DNA of 64,000 nt from Vitreoscilla stercoraria DSM 513. Its GTDB lineage: Bacteria; Pseudomonadota; Gammaproteobacteria; Burkholderiales; Neisseriaceae. Numbering within the stretch: the first letter of the stretch is position 1; the number at the start of each line of letters is the position of its first letter. Below the pieces are notes generated by a model. It had not been told where the DNA came from. It worked only from the letters and a program-made list of their open reading frames with translations, and did not search any database. The stretch lies in contig NZ_KB908027.1 in NCBI RefSeq assembly GCF_000382305.1, positions 50,079 to 114,078 of the forward strand. Direction: 5' to 3'. A program made the translations under genes and the position numbers. This document shows, in pieces, positions 8,747 through 16,992 of the stretch.

Positions 8747-8774
8747 ATTATAGCGACCTTGAAAAAACTGTCAA
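8747..8774 (-). promoter_or_regulatory. Consensus sigma70 promoter of tRNA-Asn copy 1
   Basis: Minus strand: TTGACA at 8774-8769, 16-bp spacer, TATAAT at 8752-8747. Both hexamers are perfect consensus, as expected of a strong stable-RNA promoter. Confidence 0.9.
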
Positions 8775-8880
8775 GCCAGATTTAACAGAAAAATGCAGGC
8801 TTGAAGATAAGTATCAGAAATGCATTGTAATATTGTTAATAAATAATTGTGTTTAGCTTGAAATGGCACAGATGAAATGT

Positions 8881-8894
8881 TTACAGGACGCTTA
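8881..8894 (-). repeat. Isolated uptake-like word
   Basis: TTTACAGGACGCTTA, one copy without a partner, in the spacer between the two tRNA cassettes. One of the few words that is neither in a gene nor in a stem-loop. Confidence 0.6.
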
Positions 8895-8984
8895 CTGTGG
8901 ATGTAAACGTAAGCCAGACAAGGTTTTTAAACAGGAATGATTTTTTGATAAACAACAAAGATTTTATAGATAAGATGAATATGA

Positions 8985-9012
8985 AAAAAGCCAGCTGATC
9001 AGCTGGCTTTTT
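8985..9012 (-). terminator. Terminator of tRNA-Asn copy 2
   Basis: Same 12-bp stem as copy 1 (8985-8996 with 9001-9012), loop GATC. Confidence 0.85.
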
Positions 9013-9017
9013 AAATT

Positions 9018-9093
9018 TGGCTCCCCGACCTGGGCTCGAACCAGGGACCTGCGGATTAACAGTCCGTCGCTCTACCGACTGAGCTATCAGGGA
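9018..9093 (-). tRNA. tRNA-Asn (anticodon GTT), copy 2
   Basis: Identical 76-nt gene to copy 1: anticodon GTT, encoded CCA. Each copy has its own promoter and terminator, so they are independent transcription units. Confidence 0.97.
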
Positions 9094-9103
9094 ATAGGTG
9101 TGC

Positions 9104-9131
9104 ATTATAGCGACCTTGAAAAAACTGTCAA
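9104..9131 (-). promoter_or_regulatory. Consensus sigma70 promoter of tRNA-Asn copy 2
   Basis: Minus strand TTGACA (9131-9126), 16-bp spacer, TATAAT (9109-9104), identical to copy 1. Confidence 0.9.
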
Positions 9132-9179
9132 CTTAAAAAAACAATTTTTGCAGCATAAAATGGTGCTTGCTTGATTTTA

Positions 9180-9860
9180 TTAAGAATTTAATTTTGCCAA
9201 TTCGACACGCATTGCATCAATCACTGCCTTGTAATCGCTTTGACTAAAAATAGCCGAGCCTGCCACAAACGTATCTGCACCTGCTGCAGCCACTTGGGCA
9301 ATATTGTTGACTTTGATGCCACCATCAACTTCGATGGCAATGCGGCGGCCTGAAAGCTGTTCGTATTCATCCAATTTTAAGCGCAAAGCACGGATTTTAT
9401 CCAAAGTGTTAGGGATGAAGCTTTGACCACCAAAACCAGGATTAACTGACATCAACAACACCATGTCGATTTTGTCCAAAACATAATCCAATACATGCAA
9501 AGGTGTCGCAGGGTTCAAGACCAAGCCTGCTTGACAGTTTTGTGCTTTAATCAAGCCCAAACTGCGGTCAACATGGCGACTGGCTTCTGGGTGAAAGGTG
9601 ATGATGTTGGCACCAGCTTGGGCGAAAGATTGAATCAAATCATCCACAGGTTCTACCATCAAATGAACGTCCATCGGAACAGACGAATAAGGTTTGATGG
9701 CTTCACAAATCATAGGGCCAAAAGTCAAATTGGGTACGTAGTGGTTGTCCATGACATCGAAATGGATTAAGTCTGCACCAGCTGCAATCACATTGGAAAC
9801 TTCTTCACCCAAACGGGCAAAGTCGGCAGACAAAATACTTGGAGAAATACGGTAATTCAT
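9180..9860 (-). CDS. rpe: Ribulose-phosphate 3-epimerase
   Basis: Interconverts ribulose 5-phosphate and xylulose 5-phosphate in the pentose phosphate pathway. A complete 226-residue TIM barrel. Visible: SPSILSADFARLGEE at the N-terminus, the metal-binding HFDVMD and DVHLMV, MSVNPGFGGQSFIP, and the C-terminal phosphate-binding VDGGI and AGSAIF. ATG at 9860. One uptake-like word of the GCGGCCTG kind lies inside the gene near 9342. It stands between the tRNA cassettes and a divergent Spy-like gene. Confidence 0.96.
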   Translation of the reverse strand: MNYRISPSILSADFARLGEEVSNVIAAGADLIHFDVMDNHYVPNLTFGPMICEAIKPYSSVPMDVHLMVEPVDDLIQSFAQAGANIITFHPEASRHVDRSLGLIKAQNCQAGLVLNPATPLHVLDYVLDKIDMVLLMSVNPGFGGQSFIPNTLDKIRALRLKLDEYEQLSGRRIAIEVDGGIKVNNIAQVAAAGADTFVAGSAIFSQSDYKAVIDAMRVELAKLNS

Positions 9861-10072
9861 GGTGTGTGTGTCATTTTTGTTAGCAAGAGGAGGCTATATT
9901 GTAACGGCTTTGTGCAGGGTCGACCATGCTTAGTTGGATTTAAAATCAAATTCTTAAATGACATAAATAACTTAAGCAAATGCTCGATTTACACAGATTT
10001 ACGGGCTTGAGGTTCAGTTTCACACCGACACTGATACAATGCAAACATTCTTAATTTATTTGGTTTGAATGC

Positions 10073-10480
10073 ATGGGCTCTGTCATGATACCCACACTGA
10101 AAAAAACAACCTTAGGTTGTGTGTTGTTTGTCAGCTTTTTTGCTTGTATGCAAACGGCGCATGCGGTTGGTATGAATTGTAATACCAGCCAATTGGGATT
10201 GACGCCAACTCAAAAAAATCAACTCAGACAGTTACGCCATGAGTATCGAACATTACGTGATGATATGACACGAAAAAAACCATCTGCTGCGACGGCTCGC
10301 CGCGATTTGGTACAAATTTTGATGCAAGATGATTTTAACGATCATGCTGCGCGCCAATATGTCAGTCAGAAATATTTGTACAATGCGGAACTTGATATGC
10401 AAGATTTGCGCATGCAGCATTATTTTTTCAAAGTATTAACGCCGCAGCAAAAGCAACAATGGCTGAGTCAATGTCAATAA
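10073..10480 (+). CDS. Spy/CpxP-family periplasmic protein (LTxxQ motif)
   Basis: Predicted periplasmic protein of 135 residues. A signal peptide ends near AHA-VGM (about residue 32). The mature part has two LTPxQ elements, LGLTPTQKNQLRQL and VLTPQQKQQW, the hallmark of Spy/CpxP proteins, which are small helical chaperones or stress sensors. Two cysteines (one early in the mature chain, one as penultimate residue) could form a disulfide. The start is not fixed: neither ATG 10073 nor ATG 10085 has a clear Shine-Dalgarno. A TACAAT at 10035-10040 may be the -10. Chaperone role is by family only. Confidence 0.75.
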   Translation: MGSVMIPTLKKTTLGCVLFVSFFACMQTAHAVGMNCNTSQLGLTPTQKNQLRQLRHEYRTLRDDMTRKKPSAATARRDLVQILMQDDFNDHAARQYVSQKYLYNAELDMQDLRMQHYFFKVLTPQQKQQWLSQCQ

Positions 10481-10500
10481 GCCATTATATCTAGACAAAA

Positions 10501-10527
10501 AAAAGCCCATCATGAAGATGGGCTTTT
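10501..10527. terminator. Bidirectional terminator between Spy-like gene and ppa
   Basis: Perfect 11-bp stem AAAAGCCCATC/GATGGGCTTTT (10501-10511, 10517-10527) with a 5-nt loop and A/T tracts on both sides. It contains no uptake-like word, unlike most terminators here. Confidence 0.85.
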
Positions 10528-10542
10528 ATACAGATTACAAAC

Positions 10543-11067
10543 TTATTTGAAGTTTTTAATACCAGACTCTAATTCTTCGGTTGCCGCTTCAATGCCTTCC
10601 CAGCCTTGAATCTTAACCCATTTGCCTTTTTCCAAATCTTTGTAATGTTCAAAGAAATGTTTGATTTGGTCGCGCAACAATTGTGGTAAGTCTTCCAATT
10701 TTTGGATGTCTTTGTACATCGGGCACAATTTTTCTACTGGAACGGCTACGATTTTGGCATCTACACCGCCGTCATCTTCCATTTTCAACACGCCCAAAGC
10801 ACGGCAACGAACCACAACGCCAGGTGGCAATGGGAATGGGGTAGCAACCAAGACGTCGCAAGGATCGCCATCACCAGACAAAGTGTTAGGCACGAAACCG
10901 TAGTTGGCAGGGTACATCATAGAGGTGCCCATGAAACGGTCTACACAAATAGCGCCAATTTCTTTGTCGAATTCATATTTAATCGGTGCTGCATTGGCAG
11001 AAATTTCAATCACAACATTGAAATCGTCTGGAATGCTGGTAGCAGGTTTGATAGCATTAATGTTCAT
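10543..11067 (-). CDS. ppa: Inorganic pyrophosphatase (family I)
   Basis: Hydrolyses pyrophosphate to two phosphates in the cytosol, pulling biosynthetic reactions forward. 174 residues, normal for a bacterial family I enzyme. The metal-binding signature D-x-D-P-x-D is seen in SGDGDPCDVLV, with the substrate-binding MMYPANYGFVPNT just before and FEHYKDLEKGKWVKI near the C-terminus. ATG at 11067. Monocistronic, ending in the bidirectional hairpin. Confidence 0.96.
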   Translation of the reverse strand: MNINAIKPATSIPDDFNVVIEISANAAPIKYEFDKEIGAICVDRFMGTSMMYPANYGFVPNTLSGDGDPCDVLVATPFPLPPGVVVRCRALGVLKMEDDGGVDAKIVAVPVEKLCPMYKDIQKLEDLPQLLRDQIKHFFEHYKDLEKGKWVKIQGWEGIEAATEELESGIKNFK

Positions 11068-11338
11068 TATGTTCTCAAAATGGTTGAAGGATAAAACAGT
11101 AACATTATAACAGTATCAAACCTGTAAGCGATGCTTAAACAAGGTGAGGATAGGATAAAAAACCAAATTTTTTTGATGCAACACAGTTTGATTTAAATTT
11201 GTTTTTATCCAAAACTGATGCACCGCACAAGTGCAGGGTTTTTGCGGTAAAATACTTTGCTTAATGCAAGCTGAAAAATCAGATAAAGCTTGTGTCATTG
11301 ATTTTATTGGTAATAGATGGAATAAAAAGGAGATTGCC

Positions 11339-11962
11339 GTGTTGCCCGATCGCATGATTGAAAACGTAGACATCGTGTTGCGCACCTTATTGGCGCCTGC
11401 CCAAACCACGCGTCCTTATCCCGATCAAGGCATACAAGAAGGGGAGATGGACGAAGACGAGCGTCAACATGCTTTGGGTTTGATGCGTGTGAATCATGTT
11501 GGTGAAGTGTGTGCGCAAGCGTTGTATCAAGGGCAGTCTATGACCGCACGCGACCAAAGCAATCGTGAAGCTTTGCAGCATGCTGCGCAAGAAGAAGTAG
11601 AACATTTGGCGTGGACAGAAAAACGCATTCAGGAATTGGGCGGGCGTGTGAGTTTGCTCAATCCTGTTTGGTATGCGTCATCTTTGGCCATTGGTGTGGC
11701 GGCAGGTGTGTTGGGCGACAAATGGAATTTGGGCTTTTTAGAAGAAACCGAAAAACAAGTGACCAAGCATTTAGAAGAACATTTGGAAGCGTTGCCTGCA
11801 CAAGATGCCAAAAGCCGTGCGGTGGTGACGCAAATGCGTGAAGATGAAATGAAACATGCTGAAATGGCGCATGATTTTGGTGCAGCGCCTTTGCCTTTGC
11901 CTGTGAAAATGGCGATGGAAGCGATGTCAAAAGTGATGACAAGCATCAGTTATAAAATTTGA
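11339..11962 (+). CDS. coq7: Coq7-type demethoxyubiquinone hydroxylase
   Basis: Di-iron monooxygenase adding the last ring hydroxyl in ubiquinone synthesis at the inner membrane. 207 residues from a GTG start at 11339, which has AAGGAG 6 bases upstream; longer in-frame reading from 11231 lacks a ribosome site. Iron ligands are visible in NHVGEVCAQ, AAQEEVEHLAW, the helix with KHLEEHL, and the paired MREDEMKHAEMA. Hydrophobic stretch SSLAIGVAAGVLG matches the membrane-facing part. Single gene, ending in a mixed uptake-word hairpin. Confidence 0.94.
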   Translation: MLPDRMIENVDIVLRTLLAPAQTTRPYPDQGIQEGEMDEDERQHALGLMRVNHVGEVCAQALYQGQSMTARDQSNREALQHAAQEEVEHLAWTEKRIQELGGRVSLLNPVWYASSLAIGVAAGVLGDKWNLGFLEETEKQVTKHLEEHLEALPAQDAKSRAVVTQMREDEMKHAEMAHDFGAAPLPLPVKMAMEAMSKVMTSISYKI

Positions 11963-11975
11963 GAGATGGTGTTCC

Positions 11976-12015
11976 AACAAGCGTCCTGTCAATGTTACAG
12001 GCCGCTTGTTTTTTT
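11976..12015 (+). terminator. Terminator built from one GCGTCCTG and one GCGGCCTG word
   Basis: Arms 11976-11989 and 11997-12010 pair except for one mismatch, because the left word is GCGTCCTG and the right one GCGGCCTG. A run of T's follows. It is the only paired terminator here that mixes both forms of the word. A further GCGGCCTG word follows at once (12017-12024) and overlaps the end of the next gene. Confidence 0.75.
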
Positions 12016-12616
12016 ACAGGCCGCTTAAATTGATTTGTGCTTGTGCGCCAAGCTGTTGTTGAAAGTAGGGGGTTTGAAACAAAGGCGAGCGTTGTGCCAA
12101 TGTTTGTAAGACTTGGCGGCGGCGATAGCGGTATAACATCGCAGGCACAAAGCGGTATTCTTGGCGGATTTGCGCTTCATATTCGGCAAAACGTCGCGCA
12201 TTGGCACCCAAAATACTCAAATCAATGTCCAACATCCATGCGCTGATTTCGCCCAAAGAGGCCTGATGGTTTTGTGTGTCCATGATTAAAGTGGCGATGG
12301 TTTGCAGTGTGTGCGGGTCTAAAGCGTCCTGTAAATGATGGTGCATCCATGCGACACTTTGCGTTTCATTGTCTTGGCGCTGAGGCTCATACACCACATC
12401 GTGGTAAAACAACGCCACACCAATGGCAAATGCATTGGGCATTGCCTGTTGGCAAGTGTGCCAATATTGCAGACATTCGCGCAAATGTTGGGTGGTGTGA
12501 TAGTGGCGTTGCGGCTGTTGATACGCAGCGATGATGGGCGCCAGCTCAGGTGCAAGACGCGGTGTCTGTTGCCACAGCGTTTGCCACATGGTTTGCAAAT
12601 ACGCCACATTATCCAT
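12014..12616 (-). CDS. Predicted metal-dependent HD-superfamily phosphohydrolase
   Basis: About 200 residues. The HD-domain pattern is YHTTQHLRECL, then ALFYHDVVYEP, matching a conserved bacterial family of unknown substrate (COG4339-like). Probable cytosolic phosphohydrolase. The C-terminus NLSGL-stop is itself made by an uptake-like word: AGC GGC CTG TAA supplies the last codons and the stop. A second word inside reads LQDAL. It is the last gene of msrA-nadK-recN-HD, starting 9 bases after recN. Function unknown. Confidence 0.8.
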   Translation of the reverse strand: MDNVAYLQTMWQTLWQQTPRLAPELAPIIAAYQQPQRHYHTTQHLRECLQYWHTCQQAMPNAFAIGVALFYHDVVYEPQRQDNETQSVAWMHHHLQDALDPHTLQTIATLIMDTQNHQASLGEISAWMLDIDLSILGANARRFAEYEAQIRQEYRFVPAMLYRYRRRQVLQTLAQRSPLFQTPYFQQQLGAQAQINLSGL

Positions 12617-12625
12617 GTCGTGCTC

Positions 12626-14296
12626 TTAAATGGCGGCAGCTGCTTGGATTAACATTTCTTTGGCATGTTCGCGCGTGGTGGTGGTGATGGTTTCGCCACC
12701 GAGCATGCGCGCAATTTCTTCGGTGCGTGCATCGTCCACCAATTCCAGCAATTGGCTCAATGTGGTTTCGCCCACATCGCGTTTGCTCACTTGCCAATGT
12801 TGGTTGCCAAACGCGGCCACTTGCGGCAAATGGGTAATGGCCAACACTTGGTAATGTTGCCCCAATTGGCGCAATGATTTGCCCACCACTTCGGCCACAC
12901 GCCCGCCAATACCGCTGTCTACCTCATCAAAAATCAACGTCGGCACGCTTTGCAAACGGCTGGTGACCACTTGCAATGCCAAAGAAATGCGTGACAATTC
13001 GCCACCTGAAGCCACTTTTGCCATGGGCCGCAAAGGATTGCCTTTGTTAGCAGCCACCAGAAATTGGACGTGTTCCAAACCATGTGAGCCTGCGTTGGAT
13101 GCCAGTAATTCTATGGCAAAACGTGAACCATTCATCGCCAATTCTTGCATGCGCTCGGTGGTTTCAGCCGCCAATAGTTGTGCCGCTTGTTGGCGTTTGG
13201 CGCTCAATTGCTGGGCAAGTGTTTCAAAAGCTGCTTGGGTTTTGTTAACCGCTTGTTCTAAAGCCTCCGTATCGCCTGCGGCTTCCAATTGATTTAAAGC
13301 GTCCTGTAAGCTTTGTTGCTTGGCAAACAATTCTGGTGGCTCGACCCGGTATTTGCGTGCCAAGGTGTTTAAAGTTTGAATGCGTTCGGCTTGGACAGCC
13401 AATTCTTGTGGATTGATGTCGACATCAGCGCACACATCACGCATGCTCGAGGCCACTTCTGCCAATTCCGCTTCTACTGCCAAAAGCAATGGCAAACTTT
13501 CTTGAAAACGTGGTTCGTGTTGCGCCAAATGGCTCAAGCGTTGTTGGCATTGGTAGAGGCGTTGCTGCACGCTGCTTGCGCCATCTATCGCTTCATCTAC
13601 CCATTGCGCCGCTTCTAAAATGTCCGCAGCATGCGCCAAAGCATCGTGGCTTTGATTGAGTTCGTCCCATTCTTTGGCAGACAATTGGTGTTGTTCCAAG
13701 TCTTGCAATTGCCATTGCAAACGTTCTTGCTCCAAAGCCAATTGTTCACCAGAATTCAAAGCGTCCTGTAAATCTTTTTGCGCTTGTTGCCATGTTTGAT
13801 AAGCGTGCTTGACCGACAATGACAATTCTTGCGCGCCTGCAAAAGCATCAAGCAATTGCCGTTGCATCGCTTCTTTGTTCAACGATTGGTGGGCGTTTTG
13901 TCCGTGGATGTCGACCAAATGCGCGCCCATGTCACGCAATTGGCTTAAAGTGACGGTTTGACCATTGATAAAGCTGCGGCTTTTGCCTTTGGCATCAATG
14001 ATGCGGCGAATGCTCAATTGCTTGTCTTCATCGTCTTGCATTAAGCCTTGTTCGCGCAAAGCGTCCTGTAAAGCATGCAATGCCGTGATGTCGAACAAAG
14101 CGGACAATTGGGCTTCTTTTTGACCCACCCGCACTTGTGAAAAATCGGCTTTGTCGCCTAATAATAAGCCCAAAGCATCCAAAGTAATGGATTTGCCCGC
14201 GCCCGTTTCACCGGTAATCACAGTCAAACCTGATTGAAAATTCAGATGTAATTGGTCAACAATGACAAAATCTTTTAAAGATAAGGCAAGCAGCAT
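12626..14296 (-). CDS. recN: DNA repair ATPase RecN
   Basis: SMC-like protein acting in double-strand-break repair and, in transformable bacteria, in recombination of incoming DNA. 556 residues from ATG 14296 (MLLALSLKDF). Walker A is TVITGETGAGKS near residue 30, the signature region has KVASGGELSRISLAL, and Walker B is PTLIFDEVDSGIGG; the middle is long helical coiled coil. Three uptake-like words (13299, 13761, 14061) are read as LQDAL in the coiled coil. Starts 8 bases after nadK. An in-frame upstream ATG at 14326 lies inside nadK and is less likely. Confidence 0.96.
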   Translation of the reverse strand: MLLALSLKDFVIVDQLHLNFQSGLTVITGETGAGKSITLDALGLLLGDKADFSQVRVGQKEAQLSALFDITALHALQDALREQGLMQDDEDKQLSIRRIIDAKGKSRSFINGQTVTLSQLRDMGAHLVDIHGQNAHQSLNKEAMQRQLLDAFAGAQELSLSVKHAYQTWQQAQKDLQDALNSGEQLALEQERLQWQLQDLEQHQLSAKEWDELNQSHDALAHAADILEAAQWVDEAIDGASSVQQRLYQCQQRLSHLAQHEPRFQESLPLLLAVEAELAEVASSMRDVCADVDINPQELAVQAERIQTLNTLARKYRVEPPELFAKQQSLQDALNQLEAAGDTEALEQAVNKTQAAFETLAQQLSAKRQQAAQLLAAETTERMQELAMNGSRFAIELLASNAGSHGLEHVQFLVAANKGNPLRPMAKVASGGELSRISLALQVVTSRLQSVPTLIFDEVDSGIGGRVAEVVGKSLRQLGQHYQVLAITHLPQVAAFGNQHWQVSKRDVGETTLSQLLELVDDARTEEIARMLGGETITTTTREHAKEMLIQAAAAI

Positions 14297-14304
14297 AAAC
14301 GTCC

Positions 14305-15195
14305 CTAGACGAGTTGTTCGCCCCAATGCAACTTGGTGCGCAAAGTACGGTAATAATGGTAATCGGTTGGGTGTAATACCCGCAAAGTATTGCGATAACG
14401 GCGAATGATGATGCGATCGAGTTTTTGCAAATCGATAAACGACTGTCCATCAAAATGCACGCGGGCATCCATGCCTTTGGTCAACATGATTTCAATTTCG
14501 CTGGTGTCTGAAATGACAATCGGACGGTTGGTCATCGATTGTGGGCAAATTGGCACCAAAGCCAAAGCATGCATCGACGATTGTAAAATCGGACCACCTG
14601 CCGCTAAAGAGTAAGCCGTCGAGCCTGTGGGCGTGGATACAATCAAACCATCGCTTCGTTGTGTATAGACAAATTGGCGATTGATGAACACTTCAAATTC
14701 GACCATTTGCCCCAAGCCACCGCGCGACAACACCACATCGTTCAAAGCCAAAGATTGCTTGATGGTTTTGTCATCACGCACCACTTTGCTTTCTAGCAAA
14801 ATCAAATCTTCAGGCAAGTATTTGCCACTCAAAATATTGCGCAAATCAGTGGCCAAGGTTTCCACGGGTACTTGGGTTAAAAAGCCCAAGCGACCCAAAT
14901 TAATGCCAATGATGGGCACATAAAATGGGGCAATTTTGCGCGCGACTGACAAAAATGTACCATCGCCACCCAATACCATCACCACATGGCAATGGCGGCC
15001 TAAATCGCTTTTGCTGACGATTTGGCAATGCTCAATTTGCGGCATTTGCGCCAAGTCATGGTAATTGTCTTCGTCCAAATACACTTCTAAGCCATCATCT
15101 AGCAAGGTTTGGACGATTTTGCTGACAGGTCCAAACGCCTCAGGTGTTGCGATGCGGCAAGCAATGCCTATGCGTTGAAATTGAGTAGAAAGCAT
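14305..15195 (-). CDS. nadK: NAD kinase
   Basis: Phosphorylates NAD to NADP in the cytosol. 296 residues, normal length. Visible: the catalytic GGDGT in MVLGGDGTFLS, INLGRLGFLT, NDVVLSRG, and the glycine-rich SDGLIVSTPTGSTAYSLAAGGPI. ATG 15195 has GGAG a few bases upstream. Lies upstream of recN, an arrangement seen in many Proteobacteria, and 55 bases after msrA. Confidence 0.96.
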   Translation of the reverse strand: MLSTQFQRIGIACRIATPEAFGPVSKIVQTLLDDGLEVYLDEDNYHDLAQMPQIEHCQIVSKSDLGRHCHVVMVLGGDGTFLSVARKIAPFYVPIIGINLGRLGFLTQVPVETLATDLRNILSGKYLPEDLILLESKVVRDDKTIKQSLALNDVVLSRGGLGQMVEFEVFINRQFVYTQRSDGLIVSTPTGSTAYSLAAGGPILQSSMHALALVPICPQSMTNRPIVISDTSEIEIMLTKGMDARVHFDGQSFIDLQKLDRIIIRRYRNTLRVLHPTDYHYYRTLRTKLHWGEQLV

Positions 15196-15250
15196 GGGGC
15201 TCCAATGTGTCTAAGCAGCGTCACTTTACCGCAAAGTCTTACAAACAGCA

Positions 15251-15778
15251 TCATGCTGTACGCCATAAATGTGCAAATTGTTGTTTCGCTTGTTGTACTT
15301 TCGGTGCAATCACCACTTGGCAATAGCCTTGGTAGGGATTTTCAAAAAAGTAATCATCGTGTTCGTTTTCGGCAGGGTAAAAAGTTTGTGCTGCTGCAAT
15401 TTCGGTGACGATGGTTTGGGGCAAGTCGTATTGCAAGGCTTCTAAATTGTTTTGTGCTTGCTGTTTTTGTTCTTCGTTTAAATAATAAATACCTGAGCGG
15501 TATTGCGTACCGGCATCATGACCTTGACGGTTCAATGTGGTGGGATCATGGATGGTGAAAAAGACATCCAAAACTTCATCATAACGAATGATATTTTCAT
15601 CAAAATCAATTTTAACCGCTTCAGCATGCCCCGTATTGCCAGTGCACACTTCTCGATAAGTGGGATGGCGTGTGTGGCCGTTGATGTAGCCGCTTTTGAC
15701 ATTCAGGACGCCTTGTAATTGAGAGAATACTGCCTCCAAACACCAAAAACATCCACCAGCTAAAATGGCTGTTTGCAT
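15251..15778 (-). CDS. msrA: Peptide methionine sulfoxide reductase MsrA
   Basis: Reduces methionine-S-sulfoxide in proteins and free form. 175 residues. The active-site Cys is in GGCFWCLEAVF near the N-terminus; PTYREVCTGNTGHAE and DPTTLNRQGHDAGTQYRS follow as in the family. It is a stand-alone MsrA domain in the cytosol, not the three-domain secreted PilB type of pathogenic Neisseria. ATG 15778. First gene of the minus-strand cluster ending at 12014. One uptake-like word at 15714. Confidence 0.96.
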   Translation of the reverse strand: MQTAILAGGCFWCLEAVFSQLQGVLNVKSGYINGHTRHPTYREVCTGNTGHAEAVKIDFDENIIRYDEVLDVFFTIHDPTTLNRQGHDAGTQYRSGIYYLNEEQKQQAQNNLEALQYDLPQTIVTEIAAAQTFYPAENEHDDYFFENPYQGYCQVVIAPKVQQAKQQFAHLWRTA

Positions 15779-16042
15779 AGTAAAGTCCTTTTCAATTCAT
15801 TCAAATTCAAATGTCCCTAATGAGCACAAATATTTTGCATCGTATCTGATGGTATCAGGTAGCGATATGATGGCGATTTTCTCAAGGTCAATGCCATAAA
15901 GATTTTAATGGTCTTGCCCATTCCCCAATCCATTTGCAGCATGATTGAACAATGCTTGTTTGAAGCATAAAGATTGAAATAGCGTTGGGCGAGTGTGCTC
16001 ATGTCAGGGTAAAATAGCGGGCTATTGATAAAGGAAGATTCA

Positions 16043-16990
16043 ATGCGTTTGATTCTAGCACCAATGCAAGGTTTGGTGGACGATGTGATGCGCGACTTAT
16101 TGACCCGCATGGGTGGGTTGGACGCTTGTGTGAGCGAATTTGTGCGCATCACGCACACGGTGCATGGGCGTGGCATGTGGATGAAGTTGATTCCTGAATT
16201 GGAACACGATGCCAAAACATTTGCAGGTGTGCCGTGTACGGTGCAAATTTTAGGTTCAGATGCTGAAAATATGGCGCTCAATGCTTTGGAAGCGGTGCGT
16301 TATGGCGCCCAAAAAATTGACATCAATTTTGGTTGTCCTGCGCCGACAGTGAACCGCCATCAAGGTGGGGCAGTCTTGCTCAAAGAGCCTGAGCGTATGT
16401 TGGAAATTGTCACTACCGTGCGCCAAGCTTTGCCTGAACACATTCCGTTGAGTGCCAAAATGCGCTTGGGTTATGAAAGCAAAGATTTGTTTTTAGATTG
16501 TGCTCATGCCATTGAAAATGGTGGTGCTTGTGAAGTGGCGGTGCATGCTCGCACGAAAATAGAAGGCTATGAGCCGCCTGCACATTGGCAATACATTCAC
16601 CGCATTCGCGAGGCTTTGAACATTCCTGTGATTGCCAATGGCGATGTGTTCAGTTTAGACGATTACATTGCCATCAAAGCACAATCGGGCTGCGACAGTG
16701 TGATGCTCGGTCGCGGCGCTGTGCGTCGTCCTGATTTGGCGCGTCAAATCATGTTGTACGAACAAGGTCAAACTGTCACTGAAATGGATTGGCCTGAAAT
16801 CATGCATTGGGTGCGCTTGTTTTTTGAGTTGTGTTGTATCAAGGCGGGCGACTCCAAATATCCGATGGCACGTTTGAAACAATGGGTGGCGATGATGAAA
16901 TTGGTTTATCCACAAGCGCATGTTTTGTTTGAAGCGATTCGCCCGTTAAAAGGCAATGATGAAATTAGAACGGTTTTGAAAGCGTCCTGA
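16043..16990 (+). CDS. dusC: tRNA-dihydrouridine synthase, DusC-like
   Basis: FMN enzyme that reduces a uridine in tRNA to dihydrouridine. 315 residues from ATG 16043, with AAGGAAG about 6 bases upstream. The start LAPMQGLVDDVMRDLL, the catalytic-Cys block INFGCPAPTVNRHQGGA, HARTKIEGY, and IPVIANGDV are typical; the sequence around HARTKIEGYEPPAHW is closest to the DusC (U16) subgroup. The stop codon TGA is contributed by an uptake-like word (GCG TCC TGA). First gene of a five-gene plus-strand operon. Confidence 0.92.
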   Translation: MRLILAPMQGLVDDVMRDLLTRMGGLDACVSEFVRITHTVHGRGMWMKLIPELEHDAKTFAGVPCTVQILGSDAENMALNALEAVRYGAQKIDINFGCPAPTVNRHQGGAVLLKEPERMLEIVTTVRQALPEHIPLSAKMRLGYESKDLFLDCAHAIENGGACEVAVHARTKIEGYEPPAHWQYIHRIREALNIPVIANGDVFSLDDYIAIKAQSGCDSVMLGRGAVRRPDLARQIMLYEQGQTVTEMDWPEIMHWVRLFFELCCIKAGDSKYPMARLKQWVAMMKLVYPQAHVLFEAIRPLKGNDEIRTVLKAS

Positions 16991-16992
16991 AA

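Larger units (their letters stand above)
8624..8774. repeat. tRNA-Asn cassette, copy 1 of a 151-bp direct repeat
   Basis: This 151-bp block contains promoter -35, -10, tRNA-Asn and terminator, and is repeated at 8981-9131 with only about three differing bases (hairpin loop GATT/GATC and two bases after the T run). Identity stops exactly at the outer edge of the -35 box. Confidence 0.9.
8981..9131. repeat. tRNA-Asn cassette, copy 2 of the 151-bp direct repeat
   Basis: Second copy of the promoter-tRNA-terminator block described at 8624-8774. Copies are separated by 206 bases of unrelated sequence. Confidence 0.9.

Noticed and set aside
7876..8748. HAD protein extended upstream to about 290 residues
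   Set aside because: The extra N-terminus is a translation of the tRNA-Asn gene and its terminator; ATG 8547 with AAAGGAC is the real start.
8881..9105. Minus-strand frame through the second tRNA-Asn gene
   Set aside because: It is a tRNA cassette read as protein, with the same spurious N-terminus as the first copy.
15817..16281. 154-codon minus-strand frame between msrA and dusC
   Set aside because: Mostly antisense to dusC, no family features and no ribosome site.
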